A DNA stretch of 64,000 nucleotides from Bordetella genomosp. 13 (GTDB taxonomy: Bacteria > Pseudomonadota > Gammaproteobacteria > Burkholderiales > Burkholderiaceae_B), in NCBI RefSeq assembly GCF_007679965.1, contig NZ_VEHL01000001.1, forward strand, positions 992,001-1,056,000. The letters are read 5' to 3'. The notes below the pieces were generated by a model, which had not been told where the DNA came from, searched no databases, and saw only the letters and a list, made by a program, of their open reading frames with translations. Numbering within the stretch: position 1 is the first letter of the stretch; each line of letters starts with the position of its first letter. Shown piece by piece: positions 43,794 through 53,900 of the stretch. Both the position numbers and the translations under genes were made by a program.

Positions 43794-44639
43794 TCATCGT
43801 CCCAGATAGACTTCGATGACGCGCGGATGCGCCTGCACGGCGGCCATCGTGCCCTCGGCCAGCACCGAGCCCTCGTGCAGCACCGTCACCTTGCCCGGGC
43901 CGGCGATCTGCGTGACGAAATCCATGTCGTGCTCCACCACCATCAGCGAATGCTGGCCGCGCAGTTCGTTCAACAGCTCGCCGGTGCGCTCGGTCTCGGC
44001 GTCGGTCATGCCGGCCACGGGTTCGTCCAGCAGCAGCAGGCGCGGCTCCTGCATCAGCAGCATGCCGATCTCCAGCCATTGCTTCTGGCCGTGCGACAGC
44101 AGTCCCGCGGGCCGTGCGGCATGCGCGCGCAGGCGTATCAGGTCCAGTGTCTGCGCGATGCGGTCGGCCTGTTCGCTGCTCAGGCGCGCGAACAGCGTGG
44201 GCCGCACGCGCTTGCCGGTCTTCATTGCCAGTTCCAGGTTCTCGAAGACGCTGTGCTGCTCGAAGACGGTGGGCCGCTGGAACTTGCGGCCGATGCCGGC
44301 GTGCGCGATCTCGGCCTCGGACAGGGCGGTCAGGTCGATGGTCTGGCCGAAGTACGCGGTGCCCGAGGTGGGCCGCGTCTTGCCGGTGATGACGTCCATC
44401 ATGGTTGTCTTGCCGGCGCCGTTGGGACCGATGATGCAGCGCAGCTCGCCCACGCCGATGTCCAGCGTCAGGTTGTTCAACGCCTTGAAGCCGTCGAAGC
44501 TGACGGTGATGTCTTCCAGGTACAGGATGGCGCCGTGCGTGGTGTCCAGCCCGCCCGCGCTGACGCGGCCGTAGCTGGGATCGCCGCCCGCGCCGCCCTG
44601 CAGCGCGGCGTCGGGGTTCGTGTCGATGGGATGCGTCAT
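43794..44639 (-). CDS. urtD: Urea ABC transporter ATP-binding protein UrtD
   Basis: 281 aa, LivG-like ATPase. Walker A is GPNGAGKTT, Walker B LLLLDEP, and the signature is the unusual LSHGQKQWLEIGML, typical of UrtD. A 35-residue N-terminal extension precedes the domain. Its ATG overlaps the urtC stop by four bases, so the two are translationally coupled. Confidence 0.93.
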   Translation of the reverse strand: MTHPIDTNPDAALQGGAGGDPSYGRVSAGGLDTTHGAILYLEDITVSFDGFKALNNLTLDIGVGELRCIIGPNGAGKTTMMDVITGKTRPTSGTAYFGQTIDLTALSEAEIAHAGIGRKFQRPTVFEQHSVFENLELAMKTGKRVRPTLFARLSSEQADRIAQTLDLIRLRAHAARPAGLLSHGQKQWLEIGMLLMQEPRLLLLDEPVAGMTDAETERTGELLNELRGQHSLMVVEHDMDFVTQIAGPGKVTVLHEGSVLAEGTMAAVQAHPRVIEVYLGR

Positions 44640-45793
44640 GCCTTCTGCTCCTCGATGCGCACCGCCGCGCGGCGCTCGCGCCAGCGCTCGGCGCAACGCC
44701 GCGCCAGCCCCACGATGCCCTGCGGCAGGAACAGCGTGACCAGCACGAAGATCAGGCCCAGCGCGTACAGCCAGAACTCCGGCGCCACGCTGGTGAACCA
44801 CGTCTTCAATCCGTTGACCACGCCCGCGCCCAGGATGGGCCCGATCAGCGTGCCGCGGCCGCCGGTGGCCACCCAGATCACCATCTCGATGGAATTCTCG
44901 GTGGACATCTCGCCGGGATTGATGATGCCCACCTGCGGCACGTACAGCGCGCCCGCGATGCCGCACATCACCGCGGACAGCGTCCACACGAACAGCTTGA
45001 AGCCCAGCGGCTCGTAGCCCAGGAAGCGCAGGCGGCTCTCGGAATCGCGCACGGCGGTCAGCACGCGGCCCAGCTTGGACTGCGTGACCATGCGCGCCAC
45101 CACCAGCGACCCGGCCAGCGCCAGCAGCGTGGTCCAGTACAGCACCGCCCGGGTCGAGGGCGCCGTGATGTCGAAGCCCAGGATGCGCTTGAAGTCCGTG
45201 AAGCCGTTGTTGCCGCCGAAGCCGGTGTCGTTGCGGAAGAACAGCAGCATGGCCGCGTACGTCAGCGCCTGCGTGATGATGGAGAAGTACACGCCCTTGA
45301 TGCGCGAGCGGAACGCGAAGTAGCCGAACAGGAAGGCCAGCGCGCCCGGCACCAGCGCCACCAGCAGCATGGCGTAGGCGAAGTGCTCGGTGAACGCCCA
45401 GTACCAGGGGTATTCCTTCCAGTTCAGGAACACCATGAAGTCGGGCAGGTCGCTCTGGTAGACGCCGTCGCGGCCGATGGCGCGCATCAGGTACATGCCG
45501 TGCGCATAGCCGCCCAGCGCGAAGAACAGGCCATGGCCCAGCGACAGGATGCCGGCATAGCCCCACACCAGGTCGAGCGCCAGCGCGGCCAGCGCATAGC
45601 ACATGAACTTGCCGGCCAGCGCCACCATGTACGAGGACACGTGCAGGGCGTCGCCGGGCGCGTAGAACAGGTTCAGCGCGGGCAGCAGCGCCAGCAGCGC
45701 CACCACCACGGCCAGCGCCAGCCAGGCGCGCGGCGGGAACAGCGGCTGGCGCGCGCAGGCCGCCAGGTCGGGAGGAAACGGGACGGTATTCAA
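44636..45793 (-). CDS. urtC: Urea ABC transporter permease UrtC
   Basis: 385 aa, LivM-like permease with about ten helices; conserved sequences include YAGILSLGHGLFFALGGYAHGMY and RDSESRLRFLGY. The start is a TTG at 45793 whose TTGA overlaps the urtB stop. No ATG is in a suitable position, and the next Met is inside the second hydrophobic segment. It pairs with UrtB to form the channel. Confidence 0.92.
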   Translation of the reverse strand: MNTVPFPPDLAACARQPLFPPRAWLALAVVVALLALLPALNLFYAPGDALHVSSYMVALAGKFMCYALAALALDLVWGYAGILSLGHGLFFALGGYAHGMYLMRAIGRDGVYQSDLPDFMVFLNWKEYPWYWAFTEHFAYAMLLVALVPGALAFLFGYFAFRSRIKGVYFSIITQALTYAAMLLFFRNDTGFGGNNGFTDFKRILGFDITAPSTRAVLYWTTLLALAGSLVVARMVTQSKLGRVLTAVRDSESRLRFLGYEPLGFKLFVWTLSAVMCGIAGALYVPQVGIINPGEMSTENSIEMVIWVATGGRGTLIGPILGAGVVNGLKTWFTSVAPEFWLYALGLIFVLVTLFLPQGIVGLARRCAERWRERRAAVRIEEQKA

Positions 45794-47433
45794 TCGACGC
45801 TCCTGCCGCGCGGGGCGAACAGACCCTGTGGCCGTTTCTGGACGAACAGCACGATGAGGATCAGGATGGTGATCTTGGCCATGACGGCGCCCGCGTAGGG
45901 CTCCAGGAACTTGTTGACGCCGCCCAGGCCCAGCGCGGCGATCACGGTGCCGGCCAGCTGGCCCACGCCGCCCAGCACCACCACCATGAACGAATCCACG
46001 ATGTAGCCGCGGCCCAGGTCGGGGCCCACGTTGCCCAGCTGCGACAGCGCCACGCCGGCCAGGCCGGCGATGCCCGAGCCCAGGCCGAACGCCAGCATGT
46101 CGACACGGCCCGTGGGCACGCCCACGCAGTCGGCCATGCGGCGGTTCTGCGTGATGGCGCGCACGAACAATCCCAGCCGCGTGTGGTTCAGCAGGAGCCA
46201 GACGAGGAACACGACCGCCATCGCGAAGACGATGATGGCGATGCGGTTGTAGCTCAGCACCAGGCCGCCCAGCACCGTCATGCCGCCGGACATCCAGCCC
46301 GGATTGCTGACCTCGACGTTCTGCGCGCCGAACAGCGTACGCACCGTCTGCATCAGCATCAGGCTGATGCCCCAGGTGGCCAGCAGGGTCTCGAGCGGAC
46401 GGCCGTACAGCCAGCGGATCACGGTGCGCTCCAGCGCCATGCCCACGGCCGCCGTCACCACGAAGGCCACGGGCAGCGCCGCCGGCACGTACCAGTCGAT
46501 CCATCCGGGCAGGTACTGGCGGAACGCCGTCTGCACCATGTAGGCGGTGTAGGCGCCGATCATCAGCAGTTCGCCGTGCGCCATGTTGATCACGCCCATC
46601 AGCCCGAAGGTGATGGCCAGGCCCAGCGCGGCCAGCAACAGCACGCTGCCCAGGCTGATGCCGTAGAAGAGGTTGCCAGCCCATTCCAGCGTAGCCATGT
46701 GCCGGTCGATCGCGCGCAGCGCGGTCTCGGCGGCCTCGCGCACGCCGGCGTCGGGCTCGGCATGGGTGCCGTCGGGGTTGGTCTGCACCAGCGCGGCCAG
46801 CAGCGGGCGGAATGCCGCGTTGCGCGTCTGGCCCAGGGACTGCGCCGCCGCGCGCCGCAGGGCGGGGTCGTCCGAGGCCAGCTGCAGGCGCGCCTGCGCG
46901 ATCTCCAGCGCGCCGCGCACCTGGGGATCGGTCTCGCGCTTGAGGGCCTCGTCCAGCAGCGGCAGGCGGCTCGCGTCGCTGCTCTGCTGCAGGCGCTGCG
47001 CCGCGGCCAGCCGTTCGGCGGGCGTCTTGGCGTAGAGCTGCGAGGTCGCCAGCGCGGCGCTGATGGCGCGGCGCAGGCGGTTGTTGATCATCACGCCGTC
47101 GGCGTCGTCGGGCCTGGCCAGCGACTGGCCCGTGGCAGGGTCCAGCACCTGGTCGCCCGGCTGGCCGCCGCGCTCCACCAGCACGCGCCCATCGGGCGTG
47201 GCCAGCAGCTGGCCGTCGCCCAGCGCCTTCAGCACCTCGGCCGCCAGCGGGTCGGGCAGGCGCCCCAGGCGGTCGATGGCGCCCAGTTTGGCATCGGTCT
47301 CGTCGCCGGCCAATGGGGCCAGCAAGGCCGGATCCAGGCCCTGCGCGCCGGCTCCGGCGGACAGGGCCGCCAGGCCGAGCGCGCAGCCCAGCAGGAACCG
47401 GCCCAGCCGGCCGGTGATTGCCGCAAGTCGCAT
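45790..47433 (-). CDS. urtB: Urea ABC transporter permease UrtB
   Basis: 547 aa. A signal-like N-terminus is followed by a roughly 220-residue soluble extension with HEAT-like Ala/Leu-rich helices (DPQVRGALEIAQARLQL). The LivH-type permease with about eight helices occupies residues 250-540, with GVINMAHGELLMIGAY. The long extension is characteristic of UrtB and separates it from branched-chain amino acid permeases. It lies 20 bases after urtA. Confidence 0.92.
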   Translation of the reverse strand: MRLAAITGRLGRFLLGCALGLAALSAGAGAQGLDPALLAPLAGDETDAKLGAIDRLGRLPDPLAAEVLKALGDGQLLATPDGRVLVERGGQPGDQVLDPATGQSLARPDDADGVMINNRLRRAISAALATSQLYAKTPAERLAAAQRLQQSSDASRLPLLDEALKRETDPQVRGALEIAQARLQLASDDPALRRAAAQSLGQTRNAAFRPLLAALVQTNPDGTHAEPDAGVREAAETALRAIDRHMATLEWAGNLFYGISLGSVLLLAALGLAITFGLMGVINMAHGELLMIGAYTAYMVQTAFRQYLPGWIDWYVPAALPVAFVVTAAVGMALERTVIRWLYGRPLETLLATWGISLMLMQTVRTLFGAQNVEVSNPGWMSGGMTVLGGLVLSYNRIAIIVFAMAVVFLVWLLLNHTRLGLFVRAITQNRRMADCVGVPTGRVDMLAFGLGSGIAGLAGVALSQLGNVGPDLGRGYIVDSFMVVVLGGVGQLAGTVIAALGLGGVNKFLEPYAGAVMAKITILILIVLFVQKRPQGLFAPRGRSVD

Positions 47434-47453
47434 GGCTGCGCCCTATTCCGCGT

Positions 47454-48707
47454 TTACAGACCTTGTTTGCCTTCGTTGCCGGGGATGTACGGACTCCACG
47501 GCTGGGCTCGGATCGGACCCTTGCTCTTCCAGACCACGTTGAATTGTCCATCGGCCTGCACCTCGCCGATGTACACCGGCTTGTGCAGGTGGTGGTTGGT
47601 CTTGTCCATCTCGATGGTGTAGCCGTCCGGCGCGGTGAACTTCTGGCCTCCCATGGCCGAGATCACTTTGTCGACCTCGGTGGTCTTGGCCTGCTCGACG
47701 GCCTGCTTCCACATGTGGATGCCGATGTAGGTGGCTTCCATCGGGTCGTTGGTGACCGCGCTGGCGGCGTTGGGCAGGTTCTTGGCCTTCGCGTAGTCCT
47801 TCCACTTCTTCACGAACTCGGCGTTGGCCGGGTTCTTGATCGACTGGAAGTAGTTCCACGCGGCCAGGTGGCCGACCAGCGGCTTGGTGTCCACGCCGCG
47901 CAGTTCCTCTTCGCCCACCGAGAACGCCACCACCGGCACGTCCGTGGCCTTCAGGCCCGCGTTGCCCAGCTCCTTGTAGAACGGCACGTTCGAGTCGCCA
48001 TTGATGGTCGATATCACCGCCGTCTTGCCGCCCGCCGCGAACTTCTTGATGTTCGCCACGATGGTCTGGTAGTCGGAATGGCCGAACGGCGTGTAGACCT
48101 CGTCGATGTCGCTGTCCTTCACGCCCTTGGAATGCAGGAAGGCGCGCAGGATCTTGTTGGTGGTGCGCGGGTAGACGTAGTCGGTGCCCAGCAGCACGAA
48201 GCGCTTGGCACCGCCGCCGTCTTCGCTCATCAGGTATTCGACCGCCGGGATGGCTTGCTGGTTGGGCGCGGCGCCGGTGTAGAACACGTTCTTCTCCAGC
48301 TCTTCGCCCTCGTACTGCACGGGATAGAACAGCAGGCCGTTCAGCTCCTTGAAGACGGGCAGCACCGACTTGCGCGACACGGAGGTCCAGCAGCCGAACA
48401 CCACGTCGACCTTGTCCTGGCTGAGCAGCTGGCGGGCCTTCTCGGCGAACAGCGGCCAGTTCGAGGCCGGGTCCACGATGACGGGTTCGAGCTTCTTGCC
48501 CATCACGCCGCCTTTCGCGTTGATCTCGTCGATGGTCATCAAGGCCACGTCCTTCAGCGACGTCTCGGAGATGGCCATGGTGCCCGACAGCGAATGCAGG
48601 ATGCCGACCTTGATGGTGTCGGCGGCTGCGGCGGTCGACACCCATCCTCCCGCCGTGGCCAGCATGGTGGCCGCGGCAAGGTGCTTGAGGACTAGTCTGC
48701 GTTGCAT
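47454..48707 (-). CDS. urtA: Urea ABC transporter periplasmic binding protein UrtA
   Basis: 417 aa. The signal peptide of about 32 residues (RRLVLKHLAAATMLATAGG) is followed by IKVGILHSLSGTMAISE, GCWTSVSRKSVLPVF and YEGEE, all typical of UrtA. I chose the ATG at 48707 because AGGAG precedes it and it starts the signal peptide; a longer in-frame start at 48779 has neither. It leads the urtABCDE operon. Its upstream region carries a sigma-54-type promoter (48836-48851), giving a leader of roughly 118 bases and predicting expression under nitrogen limitation. Confidence 0.94.
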   Translation of the reverse strand: MQRRLVLKHLAAATMLATAGGWVSTAAAADTIKVGILHSLSGTMAISETSLKDVALMTIDEINAKGGVMGKKLEPVIVDPASNWPLFAEKARQLLSQDKVDVVFGCWTSVSRKSVLPVFKELNGLLFYPVQYEGEELEKNVFYTGAAPNQQAIPAVEYLMSEDGGGAKRFVLLGTDYVYPRTTNKILRAFLHSKGVKDSDIDEVYTPFGHSDYQTIVANIKKFAAGGKTAVISTINGDSNVPFYKELGNAGLKATDVPVVAFSVGEEELRGVDTKPLVGHLAAWNYFQSIKNPANAEFVKKWKDYAKAKNLPNAASAVTNDPMEATYIGIHMWKQAVEQAKTTEVDKVISAMGGQKFTAPDGYTIEMDKTNHHLHKPVYIGEVQADGQFNVVWKSKGPIRAQPWSPYIPGNEGKQGL

Positions 48708-48835
48708 GGTGACTCCTGTGATAGAGGCCGGTCGTGCCGGCATGCGGGGTTCCGAAAGCGGGATCACTGCTCGGCCCATCGCTGGCTGGCATCCTTGATG
48801 GCGGACTGCGCGGCAAGCGTGGACATGGGATCAAA

Positions 48836-48851
48836 AGCAATACCCATGCCA
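48836..48851 (-). promoter_or_regulatory. Sigma-54-type promoter for urtABCDE
   Basis: On the minus strand TGGCATGGGTATTGCT matches the -24/-12 consensus TGGCAC-N5-TTGCW at all but one position, with the exact 10-base spacing between GG and GC. Transcription would start near 48825, about 118 bases before the urtA ATG. Confidence 0.78.
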
Positions 48852-48964
48852 ATACGCCGGCAACGGCGTGCGCTCATTGGGAAGCGGCCGTCCGGACAGG
48901 GGTAAACCCGCCTCGGCGAGGCTTGGCCGCGATGGTGCGCGTCGCCTGGCTTCGGTGCATGGAG

Positions 48965-48981
48965 CGCACCACCGTTGTGCG
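48965..48981. promoter_or_regulatory. NtrC-like binding site
   Basis: CGCACCACCGTTGTGCG is a perfect 5-bp dyad (CGCAC/GTGCG) and matches 11 of the 14 fixed positions of the NtrC consensus TGCACCA-N3-TGGTGCA. Its centre (48973) is 123 and 124 bases from the GG elements of the two flanking sigma-54 promoters, a normal enhancer distance for both. Confidence 0.68.
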
Positions 48982-49095
48982 TTGGCACGCGCCGGATGCA
49001 TCGGCCGGCCTTGCCCCCGCGCGCTTGCCGCGACGCGTCGCGCGCAGGCGTTTCCCTGGGGAAATGCGGCACGTGCGCGGTCTCCGGCAGCAACA

Positions 49096-49111
49096 TGGCA
49101 TGCGCATTGCT
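49096..49111 (+). promoter_or_regulatory. Sigma-54-type promoter for the allophanate hydrolase/urea carboxylase operon
   Basis: TGGCATGCGCATTGCT fits TGGCAC-N5-TTGCW with one mismatch and exact GG/GC spacing. It differs from the opposing urtA promoter at only two of 16 positions. The start site would be near 49122, 28 bases before the ATG at 49150. Confidence 0.8.
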
Positions 49112-49149
49112 TGAGGAATCCTTACTTGCATACAAGACGGAATCCCTCG

Positions 49150-50973
49150 ATGAACGCCAGCACCTCCATGCAGTCCCGGTCCGGTTGGACCATCGCCCAA
49201 TGGCAAGAGGCCTATGCGGCCGGCGCCGCGCCGCAGGACCTGCTGGCGCCGTACCTCGAGCTCGATGCGCACGACAACGCGTGGATAGCCCGGCTGGACC
49301 GCGCGCGGCTGGATGCGCAACTGCGCGAGCTGGCGCAACGCCTGGCGTCGGCCGGCGGCGACCTCGCGAGTCTGCCGCTGTACGGCGTGCCCTTCGCCAT
49401 CAAGGACAACATCGACGCGGCCGGCTGGCCCACCACGGCGGGCTGCCCCGCGTTCGCGCATGATCCCGTGGGCGATGCCACCGTGGTGGCGCGCCTGCGC
49501 GCGGCGGGGGCCATCCTGGTGGGAAAGACGAACCTGGACCAGTTCGCCACGGGCCTGGTGGGCACGCGCTCGCCGTACGGCGCGGTGGCCAACAGCTTCG
49601 ATCCCGCCTACGTCAGCGGCGGCTCCAGCTCGGGCTCGGCCTCGGTGGTGGCGCGCGGCCTGGCCGTCTTCTCGCTGGGCACCGACACCGCGGGCTCGGG
49701 CCGCGTGCCGGCGGGCTTCAACAACCTGGTCGGCCTCAAGCCCACGCGAGGCTGGCTCAGCACCGCCGGGGTCGTGCCGGCCTGCCGCACGCTGGATTGC
49801 GTGTCGGTGTTCGCATTGACAGTGGACGACGCCAGCCGGGTGGCCGAGATCGCGGGCGGCTTCGATGCGTCCGATCCGTATTCGCGAGAGCGTCCCGCCT
49901 CCGCGTCGCCATGGCCGGGCAAGCCGCGCCTGGCCATCCCGGCGCAACTGGAATTCCACGGCGACGAGCAGGCACGGTTGGCCTTCGAGCAATCGGTGCG
50001 GCAGTTGCGCGAGCTGGGCGCCGACGTGCATGAGATAGACTTCACGCCCTTCGTCGAGCTGGCCGGACTGCTGTACCAGGGCCCCTGGGTGGCCGAGCGC
50101 TTCTGCGCGGTGGAAGGCCTGTGGCGCGAGCAGCCCGACGCCATCCATCCGGTGGTGCGCGGCATCGTCGAGCAGGCGTCGCGCTACACGGCCGCGGACA
50201 CGTTCCGCGCCGAGTACCGCCGCGCCGACCTGGCGCGCGCCATCCACGGCGCGCTGGCCGGATTCGATGCGTTGGTGGTGCCGACCTCGCCGTCCATCTA
50301 CACGATCGAGCAGCTGCAGGCGGATCCCGTCACGCTGAATTCGCGCCTGGGCCACTACACCAACTTCGCCAACCTGGCGGACCTCAGCGCGCTGGCCGTG
50401 CCTGCGGGCCTGCGCGAGGACGGCCTGCCCGTGGGCATCACGCTGATCGGCATGGCCTGGCAGGACGCCGCGCTGGCCGAGTTCGGCCGCGTGTGGCAGG
50501 CCCGCCTGGGACTGCCGCTGGGCGCCACGGGCGCGCCGCTGCCCGCGTCCGCGCCACGCACGGAGCCGCAGGCCGGCACCATCCGCGTGGCCGTGGTGGG
50601 CGCCCACCTGACCGGCATGCCGCTGAATCACCAGCTGACCTCGCGCGGCGCGGTGCTGGCGCAGCAGACCGCGACCGCTGACGGCTATCGCCTGTATGCG
50701 CTGGCCAACACCACGCCGCCCAAGCCCGGGCTGGTGCGCGCGGCGGACGGCGCGTCCATCCTGGTCGAGCTGTGGGACGTGCCCGCCGCCGCGTTCGGCA
50801 GCTTCGTGGCGGAGATTCCGGGCCCGCTGGGCATCGGCACGCTGGAGCTGGCCGACGGCCGGCTGGTCAAGGGTTTCATCTGCGAGCCGCGTGCCCTGGA
50901 AGGTGCGCGCGACATCACCGGATTCGGCGGCTGGCGCGCCTACATCGCCAGCCTGAACGCCGCCACGCGCTGA
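49150..50973 (+). CDS. atzF: Allophanate hydrolase (AtzF/DUR2 type)
   Basis: 607 aa. The N-terminal amidase-signature domain (about 1-450) has the Ser-cisSer-Lys triad: Lys85 (FAIKDN), the GGSSSGSA serine near 159-160 and nucleophile Ser183 (TDTAGSGR). The C-terminal domain (about 470-607) with [20 protein letters not shown] is specific to full-length allophanate hydrolases. It converts allophanate to two ammonia and two CO2. With the urea carboxylase gene 22 bases downstream, it completes ATP-dependent urea breakdown. It is transcribed from a sigma-54-type promoter divergent from the urea importer. Confidence 0.95.
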   Translation: MNASTSMQSRSGWTIAQWQEAYAAGAAPQDLLAPYLELDAHDNAWIARLDRARLDAQLRELAQRLASAGGDLASLPLYGVPFAIKDNIDAAGWPTTAGCPAFAHDPVGDATVVARLRAAGAILVGKTNLDQFATGLVGTRSPYGAVANSFDPAYVSGGSSSGSASVVARGLAVFSLGTDTAGSGRVPAGFNNLVGLKPTRGWLSTAGVVPACRTLDCVSVFALTVDDASRVAEIAGGFDASDPYSRERPASASPWPGKPRLAIPAQLEFHGDEQARLAFEQSVRQLRELGADVHEIDFTPFVELAGLLYQGPWVAERFCAVEGLWREQPDAIHPVVRGIVEQASRYTAADTFRAEYRRADLARAIHGALAGFDALVVPTSPSIYTIEQLQADPVTLNSRLGHYTNFANLADLSALAVPAGLREDGLPVGITLIGMAWQDAALAEFGRVWQARLGLPLGATGAPLPASAPRTEPQAGTIRVAVVGAHLTGMPLNHQLTSRGAVLAQQTATADGYRLYALANTTPPKPGLVRAADGASILVELWDVPAAAFGSFVAEIPGPLGIGTLELADGRLVKGFICEPRALEGARDITGFGGWRAYIASLNAATR

Positions 50974-50995
50974 TCACCATACAAGGGGAAGGAAC

Positions 50996-53900
50996 ATGTT
51001 CGACACCGTATTGATCGCCAATCGCGGCGAGATCGCCGTGCGCGCGATCCGCACGCTCAAGTCCCTGGGCATCCGCAGCGTGGCCGTGTACTCGGACCCC
51101 GACCGCGACGCGCCGCACGTGCGTGCCGCCGACGTGGCCGTGGCGCTGGGCGGAGAGAAGGCAGCCGACAGCTATTTGCGCATCGATGCGCTGCTGGACG
51201 CCGCGCGGCAGACCGGCGCGCAGGCGATCTTTCCCGGCTATGGCTTCCTGTCCGAAAGCGCCGAGTTCGCCGAGGCCTGCGAAGCGGCCGGCATCGCGTT
51301 CATCGGGCCCACCGCGCAGCAGATCCGCGAGTTCGGCCTGAAGCACCGGGCCCGCGAGCTGGCCGCGGCCGCAGGCGTGCCGATGACGCCGGGCACGGGC
51401 CTGCTGGCCAGCCTGGACGAGGCGCTGGACCAGGCCGAGCGCATCGGTTATCCCGTCATGCTGAAGAGCACCGCGGGCGGCGGCGGCATCGGGCTGTCGC
51501 GCTGCGCGGACGCCGACGAACTGCGGGCCGCGTTCGAAGGCGTGCAGCGCATGGGCACGCATTTCTTCCGCGATGGCGGCGTGTTCATCGAGCGCTACGT
51601 CGACGGCGCGCGCCACGTCGAGGTGCAGATCTTCGGCGACGGCCAGGGCCGCGTGGCCGCGCTGGGCGAACGCGACTGCTCGGTGCAGCGGCGCAACCAG
51701 AAGGTGATCGAGGAGACGCCCGCGCCCCTGCTGCCGCCCGCCACGCGGCAGGCCCTGCTGCAGGCCGCGGTGCGGCTGGGCGAGTCGGTCTCGTATCGTT
51801 CGGCGGGCACGGTCGAGTTCATCTACGACGGCGCGCGCGACAGCTTCTACTTCCTCGAGGTGAACACGCGCCTGCAGGTCGAGCATCCCGTCACCGAGTC
51901 GGTCACGGGCCTGGACGTGATCGCCTGCATGCTGCGCGTGGCCGCGGGCGAGCTGGACTGGCAGGCGATGCAGGTGCGGCCCGAAGGCGCGTCCATCGAG
52001 GTGCGCCTGTATGCCGAGGATCCGCTGCGGCAGTTCCAGCCGTCGCCGGGCGTGCTGACCGAAGTGCGCTTTCCGGACGATGCGCGCGTTGACGGCTGGG
52101 TCGAGACGGGCACCGACGTGCCGGCCTTCTACGACCCGCTGCTGGCCAAGCTCATCGTGCATGGCAAGGACCGCGCCGAGGCGCTGGACCGCCTGGCCGA
52201 CGCGCTGGCGCGCACGCGCCTGCATGGCATCGCCACCAACCTGGACTACCTGCGCCAGATCGTGGACGATCCGGCGTTCCGCGCGGGCAAGGTGTCGACG
52301 CGCTTTCTCGATTCGTTCGTCTACCGCCCCGCGGCGGTGGAGGTGATCGAGGCCGGCACCTACACCAGCATCCAGGATTATCCGGGCCGCACGGGCCATT
52401 GGGACATCGGCGTGCCACCCTCGGGCCCCATGGACGACTACGCGTTCCGCCTGGCCAACCGCATCGTCGGCAACGCGCCCGAGGCGGCGGGCCTGGAGGC
52501 CACGCTGGCCGGCCCCACGCTGCGCTTCCATGCCGATACGGTGATCGCGCTGACGGGCGGCGCCTGCGCGGCCACGCTGGACGGCGCGCCCATCGCGATG
52601 TGGCAGCCCGTGGCCGTGCGGTCCGGCCAGGTGCTGGCCACCGGCCGTGTCACAGAGGGGTGCCGTGTCTATCTCGCGGTGCGCGAGGGGTTCGACGTGC
52701 CCGTGTACCTGGGCAGCCGCTCGACCTTCGCGCTGGGCCAGTTCGGCGGGCACGCCGGCCGCATCCTGCGCATGGGCGACATGCTGCCGCTGGGCCGCGG
52801 CGATGCGCGGCTGTCCGACGCGCCCATCGCGCCGCGTGCCCCGCAGGCGCCAGCCGCCGCGCTGATACCCGCCTACGGCAGCCACTGGGAGATCGGCGTG
52901 CTGTACGGGCCGCATGGCGCGCCGGACTTCTTCACCCCGGAAGCCATCGACGAGTTCTTCGCCGCCGACTGGGAAGTGCACTACAACTCCAACCGCCTGG
53001 GCGTCCGGCTGACCGGCCCCAGGCCCACGTGGGCGCGGCAGGACGGCGGCGAGGCGGGCCTGCATCCGTCCAACATCCACGATTGTGAATATGCCGTGGG
53101 CAGCATCAACTTCACGGGCGACAGCCCCGTGATCCTGACGCGCGACGGCCCCAGCCTGGGCGGCTTCGTGTGCCCCGTCACCATCGCGCGCGCCGAGCTG
53201 TGGAAGGTGGGGCAGGTGAAGCCGGGCGACCGCATCCGCTTCAAGCGCATCGACTACGCGCAAGCCGTGGCGCTGGAACGCGAGCAGGACGCGCGCATCG
53301 AGACGCTGTCGGCCCCGGGCGCCACGCACGTCGCCCTGGCCGCGCACGCGGATGGCGCGGCCACCACGCTGGTGGCCAGCCTGCCGCCCGCGCCCGGCCG
53401 CCCTGGCGTGGCCTACCGGCAGGCCGGCGACGGCTACCTGCTGCTGGAGTACGGCGAGAATGTGCTGGACCTGGCGCTGCGCCTGCGCGTGCACCTGCTG
53501 ATGCAGGCGCTGCAGGCCGACCCGGTGCCTGGCATCGAAGAGCTGTCGCCCGGCGTGCGCTCGCTGCAGATCCGCTACGAAGGCCGGCGCATCTCGCAGG
53601 GCGAACTGGTCGAGCGGCTGCTGCGCATCGAGCAGGGCCTGCCGGACGCCTCGCAGGTCAAGGTGCCGACCCGCGTGGTGTACCTGCCCATGGCCTTCGA
53701 GGACGGCGCCACGTTGGGCGCAGTCGAGCGCTACCGCGAGACCGTGCGCGCCAGCGCGCCATGGCTGCCGAACAACGTGGACTTCATCCAGCGCATCAAC
53801 GGCCTGGATTCGCGCGAGGACGTGCGCCGCATCGTGTTCGAGGCCAGCTATCTCGTGATGGGACTGGGCGACGTGTACCTGGGCGCGCCGTGCGCGGTGC

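Larger units (their letters stand above)
48708..49149. other. 442-base divergent regulatory region of the urea genes
   Basis: No gene is present. The spacer separates urtABCDE from the allophanate hydrolase/urea carboxylase operon. It holds a sigma-54-type promoter on each strand and an NtrC-like dyad midway between them (see separate entries), with additional GGTGC half-sites near 48933 and 48954. Confidence 0.75.

Noticed and set aside
46183..47622. A Gln/His/Arg-rich plus-strand frame opposite urtB
   Set aside because: It is a shadow of urtB codon bias, without start signals or family features.
48984..48999. TGGCACG followed by GGATGCAT as a sigma-54 promoter
   Set aside because: The -24 half is perfect, but the GC of the -12 element is not at the required 10-base spacing; the better candidate is 49096-49111.
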